From the NCBI GenBank assembly GCA_034687125.1, contig JAQGBZ010000099.1, positions 124,001 to 188,000 on the forward strand: a stretch of 64,000 nt of DNA, in the 5' to 3' direction. A model generated the notes under the pieces. The model ran no database searches. It saw nothing but the letters and a program-made list of their open reading frames with translations, and was not told the origin of the DNA. A program made the position numbers and the translations under genes. This document shows positions 50,135 through 61,600 of this stretch, in pieces. The first letter of the stretch is position 1, and the number at the start of each line of letters is the position of its first letter. Origin of the DNA: Neelides folsomi. Its lineage: Eukaryota > Arthropoda > Collembola > Neelipleona > Neelidae.

Positions 50135-53100
50135 ATGTCTCGATATAAATCGTTCCGGGGAAGGAATAGCGGAGGAGCCGGAGTTCAATTCGACAAGCTC
50201 CTTAAGGTCTGCAGCAATAGCAAAAAAGCAAATCCAACGAAGTCCATTGGATCAATTGGACGCTTTGGGCTTTCATCAAATTCTTCTTCATCATTCAACG
50301 ATTTTTCAAGTAACAATTATTAAACTTTTAAATTAAAGCAATTAAATTAATTAATTAAGAAGTTTACAATATTTGGATAAACCAACCAAATAAACTATAA
50401 ATATTTAACATAAATATGTTAATTAAATAATAATAATTAAATAATTTAAACAGATGATGACTTTGACATTTCTTCAAAGAAGCGCCTTCGATTGGATCTC
50501 GGAAAAACCAAAAGTTCCGATCCATTTGAATCCGACCCGTTTAGTTTTCACGGCCAGTCTGAAATCATCATGAAAAATGCTCCGCTCATCCCCCCACAAC
50601 CTCCGGTGTTTAAACCTAAAAAATTCTTCAAATCTCGGAACCCTGTCGAATTCCAAGAATCCCCCCCAGAGGAAAAAGAAATTCTTCCTCCACTTCTCAC
50701 CACCCCAAAGAAACGAGGACGAAAGCCAAAGAACCAACAACAGAATAATGTCACACCGAAACCTCTTCCCTTCACTCCGGCAAAAGAACGCCGAAGGAAA
50801 GAGCAAACATTAAAAAATACAACCAATGTCAGTCCCCCCGACACTTCCCCGAACAAACCCATCAAATTGAGGATATTTAAAGATAAAAAAACCTCCAAAC
50901 TCGTTTCCGTCTCCGAAGGTCCACCCAATTTAGAAGAACAACCCGTGGTTGCCCGGGTGGCCCCGAGGGGCCGAGGTCGCCCGCCAAAACAAATACCTGA
51001 AGAGAAGAAACCAAAGCGTGGAACCAGGCAGTCTAAACGACACCGAAATTCAGATTCTTCGCTCGAAGCGATGCCAGTGTTAAGTCGTGCTCAAAGTATT
51101 GATGAACCTCTTGAGGATTCAGACGAAGAATCGCAGTTTTTACCACCACCACAAAATAATTCTAATTCATTTGTGAAAGGGAAGAAATTCGAAGAAGATG
51201 CAGAATTTCAAAAACTTTCCGAAATTCTTTCATCGATGGAAGAAGGCGATGAAAATGACACGTCTGGGAGTTCAAAGGTCAACGAGCCTTTTTTTCCTCC
51301 AGCCGAACCGGTAAATTTACCTCAGCCTAAAGTGACCGACCCTCATGACATTCGCTCAATATTGGAAGACGACTGGGACGACACTTTTGAAGAAGAAAGC
51401 GGAAAGAAAAGTTTGAGCCCGCCAAAAATGTCACGATTTGATATGTCGATCTTCGGTGAAAAGAAAACTCATTTAAATCAACATGAAGAAATTCACCATC
51501 AACATCAACAACAAAATCAACATCAACAACAGCAAGAGCAATTACAACAACAACAGCAACAATTACAACAACAACAGCAACAATTGCAACAACAGCAACA
51601 GCAAAACACATCGTCTCAATTTCCTCATCAAGGACAAAATTACGGCCAACAAAATTATGATAATTTCGATGCAAGGGCATCGGGGACATCGGGGCAACAA
51701 TTTGGAAGTGAACCAACTCCATTTAATACTTCATATGCTGTTCGAAATTTGCTCAATTATCCTCAACCACATTACGAAGGTGACGAAATTCCCCCGATGC
51801 TTCAAGACATCCAAACTGAAGTTCATAAAGAAGTTTTTGATCAAAAAGAAGGAATTCACACAGCACCAATTCCAACAAAGAAAGCTTCAATTTTTAAGTC
51901 GAGAGCTCATGGAAGCAAAACAGCTGAAAGTGGTGAACCTTTGAACCCAAAGAAACGCCTTGCTTTGTACAAGCACAAGTTTGAGGGTCAGGAAGAAGTC
52001 AAAGAAGTTCAACCACCAAATCGGCTTTCTTCTGAATCGGATTTGAATGATCTTGATTTCAACGAAGAACCGGATTTAACCCAAGAAAGATATCGAGTTG
52101 AAGGGAACGGATCTTTTGGGGCTCCGGAGACCGTCAATAAAGTTTTGTGCAGGAAAGAGGCCAAGAAACTTTTTACTGTTGTTAAGAATGTAAAGGCGAT
52201 ACACGAACTCCAAGAGTCAGGAGAATTCCATGAGTTTGATGGAGACGTTTGGTACATTTTGGAAGATCTCAAAGATAAAAATTCTATTACAAGCCGGTAA
52301 TTACAAAATTAATTAATTACAATTAAAATAATTTTACTTTATTGTTTTAATTTTTAATTTAATTTTTACTGTAATTTTTAATTTAATTTTTAATTGTTCT
52401 TATTTTGTTTCAGTTGTCTGTCGGCCATCAGTTTAGCGATGCGCTGTATGGAACCTGCATTTAGAATGCATTTACGAGCCCATGGAACAGTTTCTGAATT
52501 TTGTAAAGAATTAAGAGATGCGCCAACTAACCCGGTTAATATAAATTAAATACAATAAATAATAAATTAATTTATCTAATAATGTATAGATTTAATTGAT
52601 TTATTTTGTTGTATTTATTGTTATTTTTTAGGCTTTGTCCATGCTTGCAGCAACAGTTCTTTTCGTCCTTAGCCAAGATCGTCTCAATATGGATTTGGAC
52701 ACTGAGAGTCTCATGTTGATAATTGCACTTGCGAAAACTTCATGGCAGCCAATGTGCTTAGACGATAATGCCGAACTTTTGAAACACAGTCAAAGAGTGA
52801 TTGATTTATGTACAGAAATGAAAGCACGTGGTCACGCCAAACATCTTAAACTTGAACGAATCACAGCTTCCGAACTCGCTCTGGAAACTTTGCTTTATTT
52901 GACATCTAAAAGAGCAGGTGAATGGGTCAAACACGAACTTCGATCTTTGGGCGGTTTAGACTTCATCGTGACTGAAGTTGGAAGTTCGATGAGATTCCTT
53001 TACGAAGATCTTTTAACTTCTGGATGGTTTTCCGAAGTTGTGATTGAAAGATTGTGGAAAATCGATCGTTGTCTTCGGGTCCTCCAACAAGTCACTTTCA

Positions 53101-54612
53101 ACCATGAGGAAAATAATGGTTATCTTCTGGGTCGTGGGGATACTCCGACACCGCCAGACTCCCCGGCTATTTTTATTAGCATTTTCAGATTTTGCTATGA
53201 CCAACTTTCGCTTTTACCGAGAGGAGCAGAACCGGCGAGTGTTTTGAGAGAAATTCTCTTTTCGGCTCTGAGGGTTCTTGTGAATTTATCTCACGACTAT
53301 AGAGGAATTGGTATGTCAATTTAATTATTTATAAATTGTCTAACCTAACCTAACCTAATAGTTTTACTGTTTATTAAATTATTAACATTTTTATTCTATT
53401 TTGTTTAATGGCTATAACTGTAATTATATTAAAATCGATCAATTATGTTAAATAATATGTTAAATATTGATTGTGATTTGTGGTTTTTGATTTAATCTTT
53501 ATAAATTATTTCAGTTATGGGAAGTGAAATTCTTGGATCTGTTGATCATTTCATTGATTTGACTCTCCATTCCGTGTTTCATCTCACTTCCAAATTCCCA
53601 GACGAGAAAATATTTGATCTCCTCATGCATGTAAGTAAATAAATTACTGAATTACATAAATACAGATTATTTTATTTACAGATTATTTGTATTATTGTAT
53701 TTAAAGACATTTTATTGGATGAATTATTTGATAATGTGTAAGGAATGTAATTGTGATTATAAATGATTTAATTTAATTTTTTAGTCGTTCTGCTTATTGC
53801 TGAACCTTGTCGAACATAGTAAAACGAACCGCGAAGTTATACTCAATTCAAAAATTCGTCGAATTCAAGGCGACGACGAAGGATATTCAGGGGAAGAGGA
53901 ATTTCCGTGTCTTGAAGCTCTTGTTCAATTGTTTCTCGGGAAGGAAAGATCGGCCAAGAAGGAAGAAGCCTCTACGGATGATATTTTGACTAAAGGGCCA
54001 GATCAAGACAAAGGGAAGGACAAAGATCAAAGTCAACAATCAACTTCACAATCTTCACAAGAAAAGGAAACGGACACTTCGTCCGTCCAAGACACGATTG
54101 ACAAATTGATTCAAACTGCTGGGAAACATATGGAGAATTCTCTCATTGCTGCTTACATTTCACTTTTATTGGCATATCTCATTATGGATGAGCCTGTGAT
54201 TAAAATTAAATAAATTAAATATCCTTTTAATATATTTATATATTTTAATCATGATTTTCGCCATTAAAAAATGAAAGATTTAAATTTAATAATTAATGAT
54301 TGTTTTTCTAGATGTATATTGAGAAAGTAAGATGGATGATGCCAGAAGGGAAATATTTACCTTTGATGATTTTCCTTAAAAAATTATTCAATTTCATGTC
54401 CATCACATCTTCGGTAATTTTTTAATTCCTAATGTTATTAAAGCATTTGGCTTAATATTGATAAATTAATTAATTGGTTAAATAATTAATGATTATTTTC
54501 TTAGGCTTCTGGAAGCACGAGAGGATTGAAAGCGACTGCAATTGCGCTCAAATTTTATGGGAAATGTGATCCAGGTTCCAACGAAGAACTTAAGAAAATA
54601 ATCCCCGATTAA
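50135..54612 (+). CDS. WAPL: WAPL (wings apart-like) cohesin release factor
   Basis: WAPL, with PDS5, opens the cohesin ring to free it from chromatin. Eight exons (50135–50309, 50454–52296, 52414–52534, 52632–53310, 53515–53630, 53785–54195, 54312–54413, 54505–54612) give 1184 residues with all junctions in phase. The N-terminus [20 protein letters not shown] parallels the vertebrate MTSRFGKTYSRKGG… start used for PDS5 contact. The middle is basic, Pro-rich and disordered, with AT-hook-like RGRGRPPK and a Gln/His-rich run (about 405–445). The helical WAPL domain begins near residue 614 ([20 protein letters not shown]) and runs to the end, including [19 protein letters not shown] and the terminal [16 protein letters not shown]. 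The start was chosen because it keeps the conserved N-terminal motif. It should act in the nucleus. Confidence 0.95.
51480..51612 (+). repeat. CAA/CAG-type glutamine-rich tract in WAPL exon 2
   Basis: A run of CAACAA/CAACAG/CATCAA codons encoding Gln with scattered His, Leu and Asn. The codons are mixed, so the tract is not a pure microsatellite. It is a likely site of length polymorphism within the disordered part of the protein. Confidence 0.85.
53340..53358. repeat. short CCTAA run in a WAPL intron
   Basis: Three to four CCTAA units (the complement of TTAGG) immediately after the exon ending at 53310. The same motif class also occurs at 46891, and near 26076–26098 in a HECTD4 intron. Confidence 0.5.
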
Positions 54613-56321
54613 ATTTATCTTTAATACGATTAAAGACTTCAATTGTTTCTGCACATCAATTCACGAAGGAGTTTGAGACACGAAATGACAGATGCTTAGC
54701 ATTATTTGTTTATAGCAGTTGATGAGGATTTTTATATAGAATTCTAATATTTAATTACAAATATTTTTTTAACTTTGACGGTATTCATTCATTGACTTAA
54801 TGAAACATTAAACCCACGATCTTTGTTTTCTGTTCTTGTTTTTAGGATTTATTATTGTATTATTTTTCATTCTTATTTAATGTAAATAATATATAGTTAT
54901 TTAATTATTAAATAAAATTAACTGTAAAATATTATGTTATTAAAAAAAGTGTATAAATATTATTAATTTATCAATTTGACTTTAATACTTAAGTATAGTG
55001 ATGTAAAGTTGTACCAAATACTTATTAAAATGGTCGAATGTATTTTGAAAAGAAGAATTAAATGTTTAGCTAACTTCAATTTTAAACATAAAATCTTATT
55101 TGACGAGTTTTACTTAAAAGTTAATTTTTAGAATTTCAACCCAAAAATATGTTATATAATAACTATTGCAATATACATAATAATTAAGTAAAGATTAATC
55201 ATGTGACATCTTATGACCACACAAAAATAACTAATAATTTGATCACAATACATTTAAATTTTATGATACACGTTTTTGTACAAATTACAATTAAGCAATG
55301 GATATAATGATAAGAAAAAATTGTCAATTGGTTAATTAAATTTTTAATAGAGGCATAAAAATGTGCAATAAATTAAAAAATGTATGATACCAATAAAGTC
55401 AAGTTAAAATTATAAAATATAATTACTGAATAAATCTTGAAAGAGTTTACTCATAGAAAAAGTTTTTGCTTTATTCTCACATTTAGCATCTTTATTCATA
55501 CATGGTCCAGTTTTAAATGCGAAAATATTTTAATGACAATTTAGCACATTATTAAATAAGCGTTAAACATTGTAAAATGTTAATGATCGATTAGTGTTAA
55601 TTATTTTAGTTTATTAATGCTTTATTAGTAATTAGCACGTTTATAATTTTTAAGTGACTTTATAGCACGTGCAAATTATATAAAGTCGACTCGTTAAGCA
55701 ATTTGCATTCTAAACATGCCTGGTTTAAAGCTTAGGGCTTATAGCCATCTAAACTATTGTGCATAGCTAATGTATAAAGGTATCGCCTTTTAATGTAAGT
55801 ATACTTGAATGGTGAAAATGTAAAATGTTTAAAATACTATGTAAAAGGAGGCCATTCCGAAGACTCCAAAAACCGTGATGAGGCCCATGTGCCTGTGTTG
55901 GGTATTTGGAATAGGTATAGTCCTTTCGAATGCATTGTGACTGTGACTTCAATAGTGGTATGCATGCATGGTGTGAGGGAAAGCATAGGGGTTTTCACTC
56001 TTTTCTTCGCGGCCTCTGTTGTTGAGGCCCAGAACAAGCCCAGGGTTTTTTCTTTTATAAAGAGCGCTCAGAGTGGTCTTTGGCACAAAAGGGGCACGAA
56101 GTTAGGGGATTCGTCTGGCGTGGGTGACGGAGGTGGACGAGAGCTACGGGAGTTAAAGTTGCAGTCAACGTACGGGAAAGAGAGAGGTCGAACACTGCGA
56201 AACGTGAATTGCAAGAAACAGGAAACAGCGATAAGCAATTACGCTTTAATTGTTTTTACTCATTCTCAACACAATGTAATTGAACCCAAGACCTCAATCG
56301 GGATCCGAAAACACCCGCAAA
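54613..56321. other. intergenic region between WAPL and the Ser-Pro-Lys protein gene
   Basis: About 1.7 kb. The left 1.2 kb is very AT-rich, with AATAAA at about 54911 that could serve the WAPL transcript. From about 55840 to 56230 the composition changes to nearly balanced GC with CpGs. This GC-rich block directly precedes the next gene's first exon and probably includes its promoter and 5'UTR. Confidence 0.45.
55840..56320 (+). promoter_or_regulatory. GC-richer block, putative promoter/5'UTR of the downstream gene
   Basis: The block is much less AT-rich than any other spacer in the window and contains CpG-bearing stretches (for example GGGTGACGGAGGTGGACGAG). A plus-strand frame stays open for 202 codons (55805–56413), but it runs in a different frame through exon 1 of the next gene and into its intron. 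It ends in obvious intron sequence and has no domain. Low stop density from high GC explains it best. It could also be an unrecognised non-coding RNA. Confidence 0.35.
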
Positions 56322-58454
56322 ATGTCAGACTCATCAAGGAGACGAAAGCGAGGTCAATATCTTTTAATTATCATATTACATTCTATTTTGACAAATCGTG
56401 GAATCCCATTTGATTCAATAAGAGAAAAACCATTGTCTATTATTTCAATTTAAGATATTTTTGCCAAAATTGCCAATTGGTTTTTTTATTTAATGTTTTA
56501 TTGGTGTTTATTTGCAATTTTATAATGAATAATTACAATTAATGTTAAGTTGTCAAACTTTAAATTAACGTAACCACTTTCGTTTATTGTAAAACAAAAA
56601 CCTTTATTGGCCTCACCCTTGGCCTCATTTTCTTTTTAAAGAATCGATGAGATCATTCGTCACACACCTATGATGCAAGATGCAATAATTAAATCCCTTT
56701 TATAATAAGTTTATTGCACTTATGATTTAATAGCTCAATTATCTAAATAACACAACAAGCTTTCAATCATTAAATCCCTTCCAAGAATAATTAACTTTCT
56801 CCCAACTTCCCTTTTAGCTTGAATGTGTACGGGTTAATTAACTTATTAAGATTAATTTGTTTACCTTCTTATTTTGATTTGTTTTTTAAATTTGTATTTA
56901 TTATACAATATTTATTTATTTCAGAACCGTCTCCTGATATAACTGTGATCGGTCGGGATAAAAAGGTTCGTCGAGATGTTCCGGATGGAAAGAAGAACGT
57001 GGAGAAGACGAAAGAAGGTCGGAACAGCAAAAAGTTTAAAATCAAAGCCATTCTCGGTGAGCCATCTTCACCCGAATCGGACTTTGAAAGAAAGGTGCCT
57101 TTGAAGAAGAAGACCAGAATGAGGAAGAAGAATTCACCATCAAGTGAAAGTCCACTTGACCTCGCTCCAAAATCCCCACTGGTTGAAAATGTCGATGGGA
57201 TTGGAGGAAACTACAATTCACCTCCGACCCTTGTCCCCCAAACCTCTTCAGGAAGGGTCACACAAGACAAATCCAAAAATTTACAAGAGTTTCCATTGCC
57301 ACCAAAATCTCCCAAATCTCCAAGAGCTCAACCAATCGAACAGCCGAACTCTCCAAAATCTCCCAAGTCACCAAAATCCCCCAGAACTCCGAAAAATTCA
57401 ACATATGAGGCACCGAAATCACCGAAGTCTCCCAAATCACCTAAAAGCAACTTACAAGAAGCGCCTTCATCTCCGAAATCGCCTTCAAGCCCACGTGAGT
57501 CAAGAAGAAACCCTGGAGCTGGAAGAAATAAAAACCTTGCCGAAGAGGCCCCCGAAGAAACCGAGGGGAATCAAAAAACCTTCATTTCGGCCGACAATTC
57601 CACGAAGACTCCAGAGAAGAAAACCCCACCAAAGGAGGCCGGAATTTTCAAAGTTCCCACTATTCCAACACCACCTGGATGTCGAAACGCCGTTGTTAAT
57701 CTTCAACAATTGGTCATTGGCCCAGGACTTAAGAAACCACCCGGAGCTAAAAAACCCCCACAGCCCCGAATCCCCGGCAAAGAAGTTGCATCCGATTTGT
57801 TGAGTTACAATTGGCCTCAACGGGATTATTCTTTTTTGTCTTCCCCTTCCGAAACGCCGGTTTACCAACAACGGTATGAACGGAAAGTTGCCCTTAAAAT
57901 TAGCAAAGTCGACGAAGCGAATAAGAAAGATGAGGAAGAGAAAAACTCGGCGGTTAATTTGGAATTTCAAAATTCTGAAGGATACGGAGGGATTCAAAAA
58001 GAAGAGAAATCTTTGAAGGATCCGAATGGAATTAAAAGAACGAGGGACGAAGTAAGCGGATCGGAAAATGAGGAAGGGGCCCGGAGGTCAAAGCGACTTA
58101 TTAAAAATGAGAAACCGGTTTATAAAGAAGGCGTCGAATTTGAGAATGTTGACCCGAAGTTAAAAAAGCAAACCACGATATTGACCCAGAAAGAAATCGT
58201 CTTTGCTAAAACTTTACACAATAAACTTAAAAATGTTACGAAACAGAAAACGTTGGATGAGGTCGAGACGGTGCCGACCATCGTGAAACCTGAGGAAATT
58301 GGCGATGGAAAAATTTCTCCTGCTCAGCAAAAAGCCCAACTTGACAAAGCCGTGGTAAAAACATTTATTAAATATCAAATTTCATTTTTAATGGTTTTAA
58401 TAGCTGTCTAGAAATGATGACTTAACTGTCTGGTTTTGCAAAGTTCAATATTGA
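56322..58454 (+). CDS. unrecognised basic Ser/Pro/Lys-rich, probably nuclear protein
   Basis: Three exons (56322–56352, 56925–58354, 58404–58454) join in phase to 503 residues. Exon 1 supplies only MSDSSRRRKR plus one base. Exon 2 continues EPSPDITVIGRDKKVRR, where ITVIG beside acidic and Ser residues resembles a SUMO-interacting motif. Residues about 125–195 hold many SPK/SPKSPK units like those of linker histones and CDK-substrate tails. A moderately conserved-looking core follows (VVNLQQLVIGPGLKKPPGAK; LLSYNWPQRDYSFLSSPSET), then a charged region with ARRSKRLIKNEKPVYKEG. The last exon encodes a short tail ending VWFCKVQY. I do not recognise the family, and no FGF, YSR or sororin-like C-terminus is visible. 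It ends 176 bp before the SMC6 ATG on the same strand, which hints at shared transcription or a chromosome-related role. That is inference only. Confidence 0.7.
57295..57505 (+). repeat. SPK/SPKSPK coding repeat
   Basis: A degenerate 9-bp period (CCAAAATCT/CCCAAATCA type) encoding runs of Ser-Pro-Lys with occasional Ser-Pro-Arg and Arg-Thr-Pro. The repeats remain in frame in exon 2 of the unknown gene. SPKK-like motifs bind the minor groove of AT-rich DNA and are proline-directed kinase sites in other proteins. Confidence 0.85.
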
Positions 58455-58630
58455 ATATTATTTATTCAATTTATACTTGCCTATTTATTATTCAATTTAT
58501 ATTTAATCTGTCTGTGTTAAATTTTAATGGGTTTATTTTATGGTTATTACTTCAGTTAAATATGAGAACGTAATTCATGAAACTTGATAATATTGACGAT
58601 ATTTAATGTCTGTGAATATTTAAGATTCAA
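58455..58630 (+). other. 176-bp spacer between the unknown gene and SMC6
   Basis: Short AT-rich spacer containing two acceptor-like sites before the SMC6 ATG: TTACTTCAG (about 58547–58555) and AATATTTAAG (ending near 58624). No polyadenylation hexamer is obvious. The brevity would suit an operon with trans-splicing, a read-through transcript, or simply a compact promoter. Confidence 0.5.
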
Positions 58631-61600
58631 ATGAGGGGATTCGATCGACCTGGGAAAATAAAAGGCTTTCGAATTACAAACTTGATGTGTTGGGCTGATT
58701 ATGGAAAAGACAAAGAATGGCATCAAAATGTATGTATTTTAATGTATCAATGCTAACTATGTATTTCTATATACTATTCCTTAATTATAGTTAATCATTT
58801 AAAAGTGTAATAATTACACTTAACTTAAAGTTAGCTTAAGAATATTACATATGCTGTGTGCTTTAATCTAATGCCTTTTTGAACGATGATTTTTTAGGCG
58901 AATTTCATATTCGGAGAAAACGGGTCGGGTAAAAGTGCCATGTTGACCGGAATTCTGCTTGGTTTAGGGGCAAAGGCCAAAACAACGGGGCGATCTTCGC
59001 GAGTTTTTGGTAAATTATCAATTAAACGTGTTTAGAAAAAAATTAATAATTTATTTAGTTTATTGAATTTAATTGTATTTTGATCATTGTTTGTCTTGTT
59101 TGAATATAGGGATGATTCGAAATAACTTACCATATGCGGAAATAGAAATAGATCTGACCAACGATGGAATTTTGAGAGTTGAGACTTATGGAGATCTAAT
59201 TGGAATTAGAAGAAGAATCATAAACGATGGAAGATCATGGTAAAAATAATGCGAATACCATTATAATTAATAATTGAAAGTTGTATTTATATTTTGAGTT
59301 GAAAGGAATATTTAATATTAACATTTAAAACAATATTTATGTTTGATTGTTAAATCTCCATTTTGGCATTCTTTAGGTATCAAGTAAGAAATCCAAATGG
59401 TGCATGGAGACGATTGCATCGATTCGAGCTTGACAGAATTTTGGCCACTCTTCAAATTATGCCTGACAATCCGTTACAGTTTCTTACTCAAGATGCCGCA
59501 AAGGACTTTTTGCAAAAAACGGATCCTAAATTGAATTACAGTTATTATTACAAAGGAACGTTGCTGGAAAAGTGTGAAGAGCTTATAAATGCATTCAAAT
59601 TTGATATGGAAGCAATTAACAAAACTCTTGTATCGAAAGATAAGGTAAAATTATTGAGCTCTTATTTCTATATTATTTATATGTAATTAATGTATTTATT
59701 AATTATAATAAATTAATTAAATTGGATTTTTACTCGTTTACTCAATTTACAAATTATAATTTGTCTTGTTATTACTTTCTAGTTGTATTACGAGATGGAG
59801 CAGAAAGTTGGAACTCTTCAAAAAACGTATGACATGATCCTCAAATTAGAAAAAGCGAGAGAGAAAATCAAAAGATTACACTTTGAACATCTTTGCGCTC
59901 TTTCTTATGGAGTGGAAAAGAACATGAAGGATGTTGAAAAAGAAAGGAAAAAATTTGAAGATCTTTTCAAAAAAGTTTGTGATGGACAACAAAAATTTTT
60001 GAATGAGAAAGCTGATCATGAAAAGAGTTACAAGTGAGTTTAAATTTCTATAATTTAATTAAATAACAATAATTAAATATTCTCATATTAATGTAGTTAA
60101 AGTTAAATGTAAGTTAGAATTTTTAACATTAATGGATTCTCCTTTCATGTTTGTATTTATTTTCTTTAATTCCTTCAGGTTAACGAATAAAGCCGATACG
60201 GAAAAACAAATCAAAACAACAAAACAACTCCGTGAAAAGAAACGACATGAAGCAAAGCCAATGAGCGAAGCTTTGCTAAAAATCAAATCTCAGTTAGCTT
60301 CTTATGAAAAACAAGTGAAGAGCGAAAGAGTGAAATTGAAGAAAATTGAGGATAAAATTGCAAAGGATAAAAAGGCCGAAGAACGAGATTTTGCCAAAGA
60401 TCGGGCAATAATTGAAAATGATCGGAAGAATTATGAGCTCCAACTGCAGAAAATCACCGAAAGACATGAAAAGAAACTCGAACAGATTGAAAAGTTCAAA
60501 GAAGAAATTGAGAATTTGGAAAGGGCCAAAGAAGCCCCGGAACAAAGAATGACATCTAATAACAGAATGAAAAGTAAGTTGAGAAATTAATAGGAATTTA
60601 ACAATGTAGCTGATTAACAATTTAATTAACGATTAATTAAACTAAATTAAACTAATTAAAAATTAGGATGATATCATATTGTATTTTACAATTTGTAGTT
60701 GTAGTAATTAAACTTTTTCATTATTTTTACAGAGGAGCTTCAGATGAGTTTATCAAGTTCAAATCGCAACGCGAAAAATAACGAGTTTGACAATTCGATG
60801 TGTTTCCTCATGAAAAGAATTCAACAATTGGTTTCTGAGAAAAAGTTTCATCAGAGACCTCGCGGTCCACAATTTACTTGCTTTTGCGTTAAGGTAAATA
60901 ATTGAATTAACTGGACAACCTTTACTTACACACAACATTTGATTGATTTAACTAAATATTTAAAGGAGGAGAAATACATGAAGATTGTCGAACACATTAT
61001 GTGGAATTCCCTCTCTGACTTTATCGTAGACAATACTGATGACATGTGGCTACTTAAAAGACTCATTTATGAGATTTACCGGGAAGGGACAAAAGAAAGA
61101 AGACCAAATGTTTACAAACTCAAAAGCATGTCAAAGGTAGAATTATAAATTAATTAATATTAAATATTAATATTCTCTATAATTATGCATTTATTCAATA
61201 ACCATTTAGTATTAATTTTAAGAATAAGTTAATGTAAACATTAACAAGTTAAAGCTACGAATTTTTAATGTACTAATTAATTATCTTTAATTATAATCTT
61301 TGCAGTTCAAATTGACGAATAAAGCCGTTTGCCAATACCCAACATTAATTGACTTAATAGAAATTAACAATGAAGATGATGTCGTTTTCAATTGGTTGAT
61401 TCATTCTAAAAATGCTGATCAAATTCTCATCTTCGAAACTGTGAATGAAGCCACAAATCCCCAATTCAGGTAATTAATTAATCACAACAATTAATAAATA
61501 ATCAAAAACATTTAATTAATAATTCATCATAATTTAATCTTAAACTCAATTAGCGTATTTTTACTATCAATTACATTATTAATTTTTATTTTCTAGGCCT

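Noticed and set aside
50474-50928. Antisense frames opposite WAPL exon 2
   Set aside because: They mirror the Pro/Lys-rich coding strand and have no independent support. The sense frame is a confident WAPL exon.
51483-51944. 153-codon Asn/Gln-rich plus-strand frame within WAPL exon 2
   Set aside because: Out-of-frame shadow of the CAA/CAG-rich tract.
55805-56413. 202-codon frame as a protein-coding gene
   Set aside because: It runs through another gene's first exon and into its intron, has no domain, and is better explained by low stop density in a GC-richer block. Kept only as a finding.
57144-57803. 219-codon plus-strand frame overlapping the Ser-Pro-Lys gene
   Set aside because: An alternate frame of the repeat-rich exon. 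The SPK frame alone joins in phase to exons on both sides.
56322-58454. Identity of the Ser-Pro-Lys protein as sororin/dalmatian or linker histone
   Set aside because: It lacks an FGF motif, a KEN box and the sororin C-terminal box, and has no winged-helix domain of histone H1. SPK repeats alone are not diagnostic.
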